Source of the DNA: DASZIT01 sp036489495
GTDB lineage: Bacteria > Actinomycetota > Acidimicrobiia > Acidimicrobiales > RAAP-2
NCBI GenBank assembly: GCA_036489495.1
Contig: DASXFR010000018.1
Coordinates: forward strand, 1 to 8,425
DNA: 8,425 bases
Direction: 5' to 3'
The translations under genes were made by a program, and so were the position numbers. The notes below the pieces were generated by a model that searched no databases, was not told where the DNA came from, and saw only the letters and a program-made list of their open reading frames with translations. Shown one piece after another: positions 1 to 6,658 of the stretch (its first letter is position 1; every line of letters starts with the position of its first letter).

Positions 1-48
1 CCCAACCACGACCCGGCCGATGCCGGCACGAAAGTGAGCACCCGATGA
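1..48 (+). CDS. C-terminal end of an upstream gene (partial; possibly an ABC transporter ATPase)
   Basis: Reading frame 1 is open from the window edge and ends at a TGA at 46-48, leaving about 15 residues (ending GTKVSTR). Its stop overlaps the ATG of the next gene in an ATGA arrangement, which is typical of translationally coupled operon partners. The tail has no diagnostic motif. The guess that it is the ATP-binding subunit rests only on the identity of the downstream gene, an ABC-2 permease, because such permeases usually follow their ATPase directly. Confidence 0.5.
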   Translation, partial: PNHDPADAGTKVSTR

Positions 49-878
49 CCCTCATCACCTCTTCGATTCCGGCTCCCGAGGCGCCGCACTACCGCCCGGC
101 CGGAGTCATGCGGTCCGAATGGACCAAGATACGCAGCGTCCAGTCGACCACCTGGACGATCCTGGTGACCATCGTCCTCACCGTCGGCATCGGCATCATC
201 GCCACCGCCACCGAAGCGAGCCGGTGGGCCCACGCCTCTCTGGGGGACAAGTTGGGCTTCGATCCCACCAACGTGAGCCTCACCGGTTTGCTGGTGGGTC
301 AGTTGGCCATCGGCATCCTCGGGGTGCTGGCCATCAGTGCCGAATACGGAACCGGAACCATCCGGTCGAGCCTGGCGGCGATCCCGAATCGGAAGATGTT
401 CCTGGCCGCCAAGGCCGGGGTCTTTGCCGCCGTCGCCCTGGTGGTGGGTGAGGTCGCCTCCTTCGGTGCTTTCTTCATCGGTCAGATGCTGATCGGTGGC
501 GGAGCTCCCCACGCCACCTTGGCTCAAGGGGGAGTGTTGCGAGCGGTGGCCGGCGGGGGTCTGTACCTGGCCGTGCTGGGTCTGCTGGCCCTCGGCCTCG
601 GCACCATCATCCGCCACACCGCCGGCGCCATCGCCGCCTTCGTCGGGGTACTGCTCATCATTCCGCTGCTGACCCCGGCGCTGCCCCATTCATTTCAGAA
701 CGCCATCGGCAAGTTCGAGCCGGCCAACATCGGCAACATCATGACCGCGACCAAGCCCAGCACCCTCCACGAGTCGATCACCACCTTCAGCCCGTGGGTG
801 GGCATGGCCGTCCTGGCCGGTTACGCGGCGATCGCCCTCGGAATCGGCGGGTACCGCATGGTGCGACGAGACGCCTAG
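45..878 (+). CDS. ABC-2 family transporter permease subunit
   Basis: This 277-residue integral membrane protein is probably the channel-forming subunit of an ABC exporter in the cytoplasmic membrane; the substrate is unknown. The N-terminal cytosolic segment contains the SEWTKIRSVQSTTW stretch (about 24-37) common in actinobacterial ABC-2 permeases. Hydrophobic segments lie near residues 35-55, 79-98, 121-147, 168-188, 192-212 and 250-270, giving a six-helix plan. The AEYGTGTIRSSLAAIPNR segment (about 99-116), between helices 2 and 3, matches the conserved cytosolic coupling region of this family. ATG 45 is the first start available in the frame. It overlaps the upstream stop by four bases and has no strong Shine-Dalgarno sequence, so coupling to the upstream gene is likely. 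A hairpin follows the gene. The family call is firm and the transported compound cannot be inferred. Confidence 0.88.
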   Translation: MTLITSSIPAPEAPHYRPAGVMRSEWTKIRSVQSTTWTILVTIVLTVGIGIIATATEASRWAHASLGDKLGFDPTNVSLTGLLVGQLAIGILGVLAISAEYGTGTIRSSLAAIPNRKMFLAAKAGVFAAVALVVGEVASFGAFFIGQMLIGGGAPHATLAQGGVLRAVAGGGLYLAVLGLLALGLGTIIRHTAGAIAAFVGVLLIIPLLTPALPHSFQNAIGKFEPANIGNIMTATKPSTLHESITTFSPWVGMAVLAGYAAIALGIGGYRMVRRDA

Positions 879-920
879 CCAGCCCCTCGACTCCCGTCGG
901 AGGTTCCTTTTACCCCCCCA

Positions 921-959
921 CCCGGCCCGGCCTTCCTGATTCAGGGAGGTCGGGCCGGG
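921..959. terminator. Strong GC-rich hairpin between convergent genes
   Basis: The arms 921-939 and 941-959 form a near-perfect inverted repeat (CCCGGCCCG ... CGGGCCGGG outermost) with only G-T wobbles interrupting it, closing on a few bases around 938-942. It lies 42 bases after the permease stop and 22 bases beyond the stop of the minus-strand NTF2-like gene, so it could terminate transcription from both sides. Neither side has a U-rich tract, which is common for terminators in high-GC actinobacteria. Confidence 0.7.
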
Positions 960-981
960 CCCCTCTCTCCGGGCCGACGCA

Positions 982-1503
982 TCACCCGGCCGGGCCGGGG
1001 ATGGTCGGGTCGAGCACCTTGGCCGCGGCTTCCCGGCCGGCGACCGGAAGGCCGGCGGGGTCGAGCAGGCCCAGCTGGACGAGCACTGTCGCCTGGTCCC
1101 AATAGATGTGCTCGTAGGCAACCTTTCCGTCCTCGACCCCGACGATCACCACAAAGGCGACCGACACCGGTCGCCCGGTCGGAGCCACGCCGGGGACCAT
1201 CCACTCGATCTCTTGGGTGTGGGTGAAGGAGATGATCAACTCATCAACCAGCCGTTGGTCACCGACGGTCCGGGACACGTTGGTGAACTCGACGTCGGGG
1301 GGGAAGAACTTTCCGATCAAGTGATCGGCGTAGAAGGCCCGAACCCCATCGGGGCCGGCCCCTCCGACCATGGAAGGCACGTTGACCAGGTGGGGGTCGG
1401 AGGTCATGGTCGCCAGGGTCGTCTCCAGGTCCCCGGCGAGCTCGGCCTCCATATGCCGATCGAACAGGTCCACCATCGCGTGTTGATCCGGTTGACTTGG
1501 CAC
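982..1503 (-). CDS. NTF2/SnoaL-like fold protein
   Basis: This small soluble protein (173 residues from GTG 1503) belongs to the nuclear transport factor 2/SnoaL-like superfamily, a cone-shaped alpha+beta fold used by isomerases, cyclases and binding proteins. Visible marks are the N-terminal helix with MVDLFDRHMEAELAGDLETTLATM, the HLVNVPSMVGGAGPDGVRAFYADHLIG segment, and a C-terminal strand region with GKVAYEHIYWDQATVLVQLGLLDP. The latter resembles the NTF2-like module sometimes annotated beside or fused to dienelactone hydrolases. The exact reaction, if any, cannot be told. The frame also opens at a GTG (1533) touching the upstream stop. GTG 1503 is preferred because GGGGGAG lies just ahead of it, although the spacing is short. 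The gene sits directly downstream of the LytR_C gene, probably in one transcript, and ends at the shared hairpin. Confidence 0.8.
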   Translation of the reverse strand: MPSQPDQHAMVDLFDRHMEAELAGDLETTLATMTSDPHLVNVPSMVGGAGPDGVRAFYADHLIGKFFPPDVEFTNVSRTVGDQRLVDELIISFTHTQEIEWMVPGVAPTGRPVSVAFVVIVGVEDGKVAYEHIYWDQATVLVQLGLLDPAGLPVAGREAAAKVLDPTIPGPAG

Positions 1504-1533
1504 TGGCTCCCCCTGCCTTTCCGATCCGACCAC

Positions 1534-2052
1534 TCAGCTCGGAGTGGTGGTGGCCGGGAACCCCTTGCCGGCCAGATCGAGTCCGATGACCACCACGACG
1601 TCGATTCCGGCGTCGTTGGCCACCGGGGCGGTGGCGCTCAGCGGTTGGACGGCGGAAGTCGGCGCCCCGATCTCCGAAGCGATCAGCGCCCCGGCTTGCT
1701 GTTTGGTCGGGGCGTAGTAGACGGTGGTGGTCGACGCCGCCGTCGTGGAGTTGGTCGGAGTCCCCACATTCCACCCCTGTTGCTGGAGGAGCTGGGTGAA
1801 ATGGCCGGCGGTGTTGGGCTCCTGGGTGCCGTTGGCCACGAGCACCTTCACGCTGGCGTGGGCGATGGTCGAGGTGGTGGTGGTGGGCGGCGCAACGAGA
1901 GTGGTAGTCGTAGTGGAACTCGAGCCGGATTTGAAGTGAGGACCGAGCACCGATCCGATGTATCCGGCCAGCGCCAGGGCCAGGACGCCGGCGATGATGA
2001 TGCCGATGCGTCTTCCCTGGGGATCCCGCGGGTACGAGTGGAGTGGGCCCAC
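1534..2052 (-). CDS. Membrane-anchored LytR C-terminal-domain (LytR_C) protein
   Basis: This 172-residue protein has a short basic N-terminus (PRDPQGRR), one transmembrane helix at about 16-36, a Ser/Thr-rich extracytoplasmic linker (about 42-63, with runs of five and four Thr), and then a domain at about 67-157. That domain begins VKVLVANGTQEPNTAGHFTQLLQQQGWNV and continues VYYAPTKQQAGALIASEIG, the pattern of the LytR_C/LytR_cpsA_psr C-terminal domain. The catalytic LCP domain that often precedes it is absent, so this is a stand-alone LytR_C protein, a common actinobacterial form. It is presumably anchored in the membrane and exposed to the cell wall; its function is unknown. The GTG start has no Shine-Dalgarno sequence but lies seven bases after a TAAGCT -10 box, suggesting leaderless translation. 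The NTF2-like gene follows immediately. Confidence 0.85.
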   Translation of the reverse strand: MGPLHSYPRDPQGRRIGIIIAGVLALALAGYIGSVLGPHFKSGSSSTTTTTLVAPPTTTTSTIAHASVKVLVANGTQEPNTAGHFTQLLQQQGWNVGTPTNSTTAASTTTVYYAPTKQQAGALIASEIGAPTSAVQPLSATAPVANDAGIDVVVVIGLDLAGKGFPATTTPS

Positions 2053-2065
2053 GGTGGAGAGCTTA
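2053..2065 (-). promoter_or_regulatory. Putative leaderless -10 promoter element of the LytR_C gene
   Basis: On the minus strand TAAGCT (2065-2060) fits TANNNT and is followed by seven bases (CTCCACC) and then the GTG start. This places the expected transcription start on the start codon. No convincing -35 element and no Shine-Dalgarno sequence are visible. Confidence 0.45.
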
Positions 2066-2111
2066 CGCCGCGCCAGCCGGAATCCCCTTGTCAGAGCGTG
2101 TGTGTCATGAC

Positions 2112-2147
2112 TTCCTGCCGGCGCGATGGGCCTCTAGTCTGAACCCA
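2112..2147 (+). promoter_or_regulatory. Putative leaderless promoter of the ABC exporter operon
   Basis: TTCCTG (2112-2117, a weak -35) is followed after 17 bases by TAGTCT (2135-2140, a TANNNT -10). Seven bases (GAACCCA) then lead to the ATG at 2148. The expected +1 coincides with the start codon, and there is no Shine-Dalgarno sequence upstream, so the mRNA is predicted to be leaderless. Confidence 0.6.
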
Positions 2148-3041
2148 ATGGGGCTTCTCGAGCTGCAAGGGCTGACTCGTCGCTTTGGCACGCTTACCGC
2201 CCTCGACAATCTCTCCTTCTCGGTTCCGGCCGGGGAGGTGGTCGGCTTCTTGGGTCCCAACGGGGCGGGAAAGACGACCACCATGCGGGCCGTCTTCGGA
2301 CTCACCCGACTCGACGCCGGCGTAGTCAAGTGGGACGGCGAACCGGTCGGCCCGGCCGACCGGCGTCGGTTCGGGTACATGCCGGAGGAGCGAGGGCTGT
2401 ATCCGGCCATGCTGGTGGGCGAGCAGCTGGAGTATCTCGGAAGACTGCATGGGATGAGCGCCAACAGCGCCCAGGCGGCCACCAAGACCTGGCTGGATCG
2501 GCTCGGGGTCCTCGATCGGGTGGAGAGCAAAGTCGACGCCCTCTCCCACGGGAACCAGCAACGGGTGCAGCTGGCCGCCGCCCTGGTCCACGGTCCCGAG
2601 CTGCTGGTCCTGGACGAACCCCTGGCCGGACTCGACCCGTCGGGGATCGACGCCATCGGTGGGGTGCTGGTCGAACAGGCTCGGGCCGGGTGCTGTGTGC
2701 TGTTCTCCAGCCATCAGCTCGACCAGGTCGAGGATCTCTGCGAGTCGGTGACCATCATCGACCACGGCCGGCTGGTGGTGACCGGCAAAGTGGACGACCT
2801 GGCCACCAGCGGTTCCTCCCGCCTGGTGGTGCGGGTGGAGGGGGACCGGGAGGCTTCCTGGGCCCAAGGCCTCAACGGTGTGACCATCTCCGAAGTCGAC
2901 GGCGGGGCGGCGCGACTGGTGCTCGGCCCGGGGGTGGACAGCCAGACGGTGCTGGAGGCGGCGATGGCGAAGGGACGGGTCACCGAGTTCGTCTTCGAGC
3001 GCCGCCGGCTCTCCGAGGTGTTCCGGGAGGCAGTGGGATGA
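2148..3041 (+). CDS. ABC exporter ATP-binding protein, NatA/YhaQ-like
   Basis: This is the nucleotide-binding subunit (297 residues) of a NatAB-type ABC exporter; ATP hydrolysis at the inner face of the membrane drives the partner permease. It has Walker A GPNGAGKT (36-43), a Q-loop region GYMPEERGLY (76-85), signature LSHGNQQRV (132-140), Walker B LLVLDEP with catalytic Glu (152-158), D-loop AGLDPSG and H-loop His189. The PEERGLY and LS-GNQQ-V variants mark the NatA/YhaQ subgroup, in which the usual Q-loop Gln is replaced (Met78 here). Residues from about 225 form the C-terminal accessory domain common in this subgroup. The frame is open upstream to a GTG at 2043, but the extra 35 residues do not resemble the family and overlap the divergent gene, so ATG 2148 is chosen. 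The permease gene overlaps the stop by four bases. Confidence 0.92.
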   Translation: MGLLELQGLTRRFGTLTALDNLSFSVPAGEVVGFLGPNGAGKTTTMRAVFGLTRLDAGVVKWDGEPVGPADRRRFGYMPEERGLYPAMLVGEQLEYLGRLHGMSANSAQAATKTWLDRLGVLDRVESKVDALSHGNQQRVQLAAALVHGPELLVLDEPLAGLDPSGIDAIGGVLVEQARAGCCVLFSSHQLDQVEDLCESVTIIDHGRLVVTGKVDDLATSGSSRLVVRVEGDREASWAQGLNGVTISEVDGGAARLVLGPGVDSQTVLEAAMAKGRVTEFVFERRRLSEVFREAVG

Positions 3042-4399
3042 ACGTCAAGGATCTCCGATACGTCCTCCTCGTGGTGGTGGTTCTGGCCGCGGCGGTGAGG
3101 ATCTGGTTCCGAATCAGACGGCGGGCAGCCGGTCAACCGGGAGGCGCCCGCACCGCCCGCCTGCCCCGCGCCCCCCGCCAGCCCCGCCAGCCACGGCCTC
3201 GGAGACTTCCCGGCTACGGGCCCTTCAGCAGTGACGTCGGCCTGGTGGCGGCCCGGGAGATACGGGAGCGGTTGCGGGGCCGGATCTTCCGCATCGGGAC
3301 GGTGGTCATCCTGGCGGTGGTGGCGGGGGCCATCATCATCCCCACCCTCACCAAGTCAACCCCGCAACCCCAGCGAGTCGGGGTGGTCGGGTCGCTGCCG
3401 GCATCGCTCCATGCCGTGGTGGTGGCGACGGCCAAGACCAACGGCACCGCCGTCCAGTTCATCCCCGAGCCCGACCAGCAGGCGGCCAGCGGTGCGGTCC
3501 GCTCCGGGAGCCTCGACCTCGCCATCGTCGACGGTCAGAAGATCGTGGTCGACCAACCGGTCGACGCCAACGACAGCTCCGGCATCGCCCAGTTGGCGAT
3601 GAATCTCGGGGTGGCCGCCGCCGTCCAGGCGGCCCATCTCACCCCGGCCCAGTCGGCGGCGTTGGCCAATCCCCAGCCACTTCCGGTGAGCAGCCTCCAA
3701 CCCGGCGCGGCCAAGAAGAAGACCCACCCGACGTCGGTGATCGGGGTCATCCTCATCTTCGTGATGCTCACCCAGTACAACACCTGGACCCTGATCGGGG
3801 TCATGGAGGAGAAGGCCAGTCGGGTCATTGAGGTCCTCCTGGCTGCGGTGCGCCCGATCCAGCTGCTCACCGGCAAGGTGCTCGGCATCGGTCTGGTGGC
3901 CTTCGCCCAGGCTGCCCTCATCGTCGGGGTCGCCCTCGCCCTGTCGGCGGCGGTCGGGTCCACGCTGTTGCACGGAACCGGTCCCCTGGTGGTGGTGAGC
4001 ACGCTGGTCTGGTTGCTGCTCGGCTACAGCTTCTACTGCTGGGTCTACGCCGCCGCCGGTTCCCTGGCCCAGCGCCAGGACCAGGTGCAGAGCCTGGCCT
4101 TCCCGCTGACCCTCCCGATCATCTTCGGGTACATCATCTCGCTGACCGCCGCCGCCGGAGGCAGCCCATCGGAATTGGTCAAGGTCCTCGCCTATCTCCC
4201 CCCGACCGCGCCGTTCGCCATGCCGGTGCTGGTCGGCTTCGGGGCGGTCAACCTGTGGGAGTTCCTCGCCTCGGTGGCGATCACCATCGTCGGCATCTTC
4301 GGCGTGGCCCGGCTGGCCACCACCATCTACACCCGGGCCATCCTCCGGACCGGCAAGCGGGTCCGGATCGGCGAGGTTCTCTCCCGCAACGCCGGGTAA
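3038..4399 (+). CDS. ABC exporter permease, NatB/YhaP-like (ABC-2 family)
   Basis: This is the membrane subunit (453 residues) paired with the preceding ATPase. It starts at ATG 3038 (ATGA overlap), with GGGAGG seven bases ahead. The core follows the NatB plan: a conserved GLVAAREIRERLRGRIFRIG entry segment (68-87), a first core helix (about 88-104), a large extracytoplasmic domain (about 110-230), then five or so helices between about 233 and 430. The family hallmark EEKASRVIEVLLAAVRPIQLLTGKVLG lies at 257-283, and YLPPTAPFAMP at 386-396. Ahead of the core it carries an additional hydrophobic segment (about 8-24) followed by an Arg/Pro-rich stretch (25-58) not expected in the family. The substrate is unknown; NatAB relatives export sodium or are annotated only as multidrug or antibiotic exporters. 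It forms an operon with the ATPase. Confidence 0.9.
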   Translation: MNVKDLRYVLLVVVVLAAAVRIWFRIRRRAAGQPGGARTARLPRAPRQPRQPRPRRLPGYGPFSSDVGLVAAREIRERLRGRIFRIGTVVILAVVAGAIIIPTLTKSTPQPQRVGVVGSLPASLHAVVVATAKTNGTAVQFIPEPDQQAASGAVRSGSLDLAIVDGQKIVVDQPVDANDSSGIAQLAMNLGVAAAVQAAHLTPAQSAALANPQPLPVSSLQPGAAKKKTHPTSVIGVILIFVMLTQYNTWTLIGVMEEKASRVIEVLLAAVRPIQLLTGKVLGIGLVAFAQAALIVGVALALSAAVGSTLLHGTGPLVVVSTLVWLLLGYSFYCWVYAAAGSLAQRQDQVQSLAFPLTLPIIFGYIISLTAAAGGSPSELVKVLAYLPPTAPFAMPVLVGFGAVNLWEFLASVAITIVGIFGVARLATTIYTRAILRTGKRVRIGEVLSRNAG

Positions 4400-4447
4400 C
4401 AGATGTCCGCAACCGACCATTGGCCCAAGGAATCCCGCCAGCAGCGA

Positions 4448-4483
4448 TGACTTCGGCGGCGTCGGGCGGTCGTACGGTTGTAC
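4448..4483 (+). promoter_or_regulatory. Possible promoter region with GTAC inverted repeat ahead of the DHFR-like gene
   Basis: TACGGT (4473-4478) fits TANNNT and TGACTT (4448-4453) is a weak -35 with a long 19-base spacer. The -10 candidate lies inside GTAC-GGTT-GTAC (4472-4483), a small inverted repeat that could be an operator. The 106-base gap after the permease suggests the next gene has its own promoter, but the boxes are weak. Confidence 0.25.
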
Positions 4484-4505
4484 CCGTTGGCAAGGAGGAA
4501 TTCTG

Positions 4506-5069
4506 ATGCGCAGGGTGACCTATTCCATGGGCGTCTCCCTTGACGGCTACATCGTCGGGCCGGACGGCGACTTCGGCTGGGGGGCACCCGACGCGGAGGT
4601 CTTTCGCTTCGTCACCGACCAGATACGAGAGGTCGGCGTCCACCTGTTGGGACGACGGCTGTACGAGACGATGCTGTATTGGGAGACCGTCGACCAGGAT
4701 CGATCGCTCGACGATTCCGAGATCGAGTGGGCGGCGGTCTGGAACCCGCTCCCAAAGGTGGTGTTCTCCACCACACTGTCGGCGGTGGAGGGTAGTGCCC
4801 GCTTGGCCCCCGGCGGCCTGGCCGAGGAGATCGAGCGGTTGCGGGCCGAGCCGGGGGAGGGCGACATCGCGATCGGCGGCGCGGCGCTCGCCGCCGAGGC
4901 GGCCGAGTCGGGTCTGATCGACGAGTACCGGCCCAGGGTCAGCCCGGTCCTGCTTGGCGGGGGTATTCCGTTCTTTCCCCCGCGCGAGCGCCGGGTGGAT
5001 CTCGAACTCGTCGAAACCCGCACCTTCAACTCGAACGTCGTCTACCTCCGCTACCGCGTGGCGCGCTGA
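4506..5069 (+). CDS. Dihydrofolate reductase family protein (RibD C-terminal fold)
   Basis: This 187-residue cytoplasmic protein has the RibD_C/dihydrofolate-reductase-like fold, which binds NAD(P)H. The family includes riboflavin reductases and many uncharacterised YyaP/YwjB-like proteins. Visible motifs are the N-terminal strand and loop SMGVSLDGYI (7-16), LLGRRLYETM (47-56), KVVFSTTL (84-91), the nucleotide-binding GDIAIGGAALAAEA (119-132), and IDEYRPRVSPVLLGGGIPFF (138-157). Its length is typical of the stand-alone family. A strong Shine-Dalgarno sequence, AAGGAGG (4492-4498), lies seven bases before the ATG. Its substrate is unknown, and nothing nearby points to folate or riboflavin synthesis, so folA or ribD should not be assigned. 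It is convergent with the FAD oxidase gene. Confidence 0.88.
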   Translation: MRRVTYSMGVSLDGYIVGPDGDFGWGAPDAEVFRFVTDQIREVGVHLLGRRLYETMLYWETVDQDRSLDDSEIEWAAVWNPLPKVVFSTTLSAVEGSARLAPGGLAEEIERLRAEPGEGDIAIGGAALAAEAAESGLIDEYRPRVSPVLLGGGIPFFPPRERRVDLELVETRTFNSNVVYLRYRVAR

Positions 5070-5128
5070 TCAGCAGTACCAGGTTGGGGTCCGTCGGCTC
5101 GGTGCTGGCCAGCCCCTTCTTGGTCAGC

Positions 5129-5145
5129 CGGCGTTCGAAGCGCCG
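5129..5145 (+). terminator. Small hairpin downstream of the DHFR-like gene
   Basis: CGGCG (5129-5133) pairs with CGCCG (5141-5145) around TTCGAAG, extendable by a T-G wobble. It lies 60 bases after the DHFR-like stop and has no T tract, so its role as terminator is tentative. Confidence 0.3.
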
Positions 5146-5198
5146 TCCGTCACCCAATTACATCGCCACCCCCCGGCCTCTCCGACGAGCCGACCCCA

Positions 5199-5225
5199 CG
5201 CCGTCCGGCTCCCGGCCCTACGGCG
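5199..5225. terminator. Hairpin over the FAD oxidase stop codon
   Basis: CGCCGT (5199-5204) pairs with ACGGCG (5220-5225), and inner CCGG (5205-5208) pairs with CCGG (5212-5215), leaving CCCT bulged. On the minus strand it begins just before the oxidase TAG stop (5220-5218), a usual place for a terminator, and it could also stop plus-strand transcription. No U tract is seen. Confidence 0.4.
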
Positions 5226-6612
5226 CCGGCGGGATGTTCTGGTTGAGATGGAACACGTTGTCGGGGTCGAGCGACGCCTTGATCTGCTGGAGACGCGCAT
5301 ATTTGGGTCCGTAGGCACTCCGGACCCGATCCTCGTCGTACTCGGTCATGAAGTTCACGTAGCTCCCGACCCCGACCGCGTGGTCGACCAGCGCCGTCCA
5401 GTAGTCACGCGACCACGCCCGCTCGGCTTCGTAGTCGTCCGGCGTCATGGCGGTGGCGGAGACGTTGACCACGAACCGGTAGTCACGGCTTCCACCGAAG
5501 GCAGTGGCGCCGTCATCGGCACTCCGGTAGGCGCCGCCCAACGGGAAGATGGGCACGAAGGACAGCGGCGACATCTTCCGGGACTGGTGCTCGACGATGG
5601 CGTCGATGGCCCCGTCGGACAGCTCGGAGAGGTAGACGGCCTTCTCATAGTTGTGCATCCCCCAGGGCGCCGAGGCGTCGAACATCTGCTGGAGGCCGAC
5701 GTAGGGGATCGGGGTGATCAGCTCCACGATCGGCGACAGCGCCTGCTGGATGGGCTCGATGAGCCGGGCGTGTTCGGCTTCGTCGCCGAATCCGACCACC
5801 ACCAGACCGAAGACCGGGGAGAAGTGCAGGTCCTCGGGCACGAACGGCTCCGGCGGGGCACTCAGCCCGGCCATGAACACCCCGCATGCATCCGGAAGGG
5901 TCTCCACGAAGTCGCGGGCGAACCGGAACATCTCGGTGCCCTGGTCGGGGCTGAACAAGAACAGCCCCAGCTGGAGGATGGGCCCGACCGGGTGGAGCTG
6001 GAATTCGAATTCGGTCACCACCCCGAAGTTGCCACCCCCGCCCCGGATGGCCCAGAGCAGATCCGGATTGTCGGTCTCCGAGGCGTGCAGCACCGAACTG
6101 TCGGCCGTCACCACCTCGGCTCCGACCAGATTGTCGGCGGACAGCCCGGCCAGCCGGGACAGCCAGCCGAACCCGCCGCCGAGGGTGAGGCCGGCCACCC
6201 CGGTCCGGCTGATGAAGCCGCCGGGCACGGCCAGACCGTGGGCCTGGGTGGCGGCATCGAACTCGCCCCAGGTGGTTCCCCCGCCACATTTCCCTCGGCG
6301 GGCGTCGGGATCGACGCTCACCGCCTTCATCGGCGTCAGGTCGATCATCAACCCGTCCTCGCAGAGGGAGAAGCCGGCATAGTTGTGCCCGCCGCCGCGC
6401 ACCGATACCTCCAGCCCCTGCTGCCGGGCGAAGGCCAGGGCGGCGGCAACGTCGGCGCTGGTGGTACAGCTGGCCACCACCGCCGGGCGGCGACCGATGG
6501 CGGCGTTCCAGATGTTGACCGCCTCGTCGTAGCCGGTCTCGCCGGGTTGCGACACCACCCCGCCCAGACCCGCCTGCAGCTCGTCTACCGCACCCGCGCT
6601 GATGTTCGCCAC
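5218..6612 (-). CDS. FAD-linked oxidase, berberine-bridge-enzyme-like (FAD_binding_4 plus BBE)
   Basis: This is a 464-residue flavoprotein oxidase/dehydrogenase of the PCMH (VAO) superfamily. The FAD-binding domain includes VRGGGHNYAG (71-80), where His76 is the expected covalent FAD attachment residue. Then come GGGTTWGEFDAATQAHGLAVPGG (110-132), TGVAGLTLGGGFGWL (137-151), DNLVGAEVVTADG-like (160-171) and the IRGGGGNFGVVTEFEF segment (189-204). The C-terminal BBE motif is NVFHLNQNIPP (452-462). The position that carries the second, cysteinyl FAD link in bicovalent members lacks Cys, so monocovalent FAD is inferred. The longest frame begins at a TTG (6678), but that TTG lies in a promoter -35 box. 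GTG 6612 is preferred, with GGGAGG (6625-6620) seven bases ahead. No secretion signal is seen. The substrate is unknown; relatives oxidise sugars, alkaloids or polyketide intermediates. Confidence 0.9.
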   Translation of the reverse strand: MANISAGAVDELQAGLGGVVSQPGETGYDEAVNIWNAAIGRRPAVVASCTTSADVAAALAFARQQGLEVSVRGGGHNYAGFSLCEDGLMIDLTPMKAVSVDPDARRGKCGGGTTWGEFDAATQAHGLAVPGGFISRTGVAGLTLGGGFGWLSRLAGLSADNLVGAEVVTADSSVLHASETDNPDLLWAIRGGGGNFGVVTEFEFQLHPVGPILQLGLFLFSPDQGTEMFRFARDFVETLPDACGVFMAGLSAPPEPFVPEDLHFSPVFGLVVVGFGDEAEHARLIEPIQQALSPIVELITPIPYVGLQQMFDASAPWGMHNYEKAVYLSELSDGAIDAIVEHQSRKMSPLSFVPIFPLGGAYRSADDGATAFGGSRDYRFVVNVSATAMTPDDYEAERAWSRDYWTALVDHAVGVGSYVNFMTEYDEDRVRSAYGPKYARLQQIKASLDPDNVFHLNQNIPPAP

Positions 6613-6626
6613 GATGGTTCCTCCCG

Positions 6627-6658
6627 ACCTAGAACGGCTAGCTCCGCCGAGACTAGGT
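6627..6658. repeat. CTAG-containing inverted repeats at the FAD oxidase promoter (possible operator)
   Basis: ACCTAG (6627-6632) and CTAGGT (6653-6658) form a 6-base inverted repeat spaced by 20 bases, with a third palindrome GCTAGC (6637-6642) between them. The set spans the -10 box, the expected transcription start and the early leader, a typical place for a repressor operator. The arms are short, so the assignment is tentative. Confidence 0.4.

Noticed and set aside
1855..1925. Apparent repeat in the GTGGTGGTGG / GTAGTCGTAGTGG stretch
   Set aside because: It is the coding sequence of the Thr-rich linker of the LytR_C protein on the minus strand; simple codon repetition explains it.
1108..2142. 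344-codon plus-strand open frame antisense to the NTF2-like and LytR_C genes
   Set aside because: No domain or Shine-Dalgarno sequence, Gly/Arg/His-rich composition, and both opposite-strand genes are recognisable.
2043..2147. Upstream extension of the ATPase to GTG 2043
   Set aside because: The 35 added residues do not fit the family, would run through the divergent promoter and LytR_C start, and the -10 box at 2135-2140 would lie inside the coding region.
2330..3037. Upstream extension of the NatB-like permease frame
   Set aside because: The frame is open back to 2330 only as an overlap of the ATPase; the translation there is Arg/Gly-rich, and ATG 3038 has a good ribosome binding site and the ATGA overlap.
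3356..4420. 354-codon minus-strand open frame across the NatB-like permease
   Set aside because: Its translation is a low-complexity Gly/Asp/His/Arg-rich product antisense to a protein with family hallmarks and membrane helices.
4491..4508. AAGGAGGAATTC ahead of the DHFR-like gene resembling an engineered cloning junction
   Set aside because: A Shine-Dalgarno sequence followed by a chance GAATTC is enough to explain it; flanking sequence is native high-GC DNA with no vector features.
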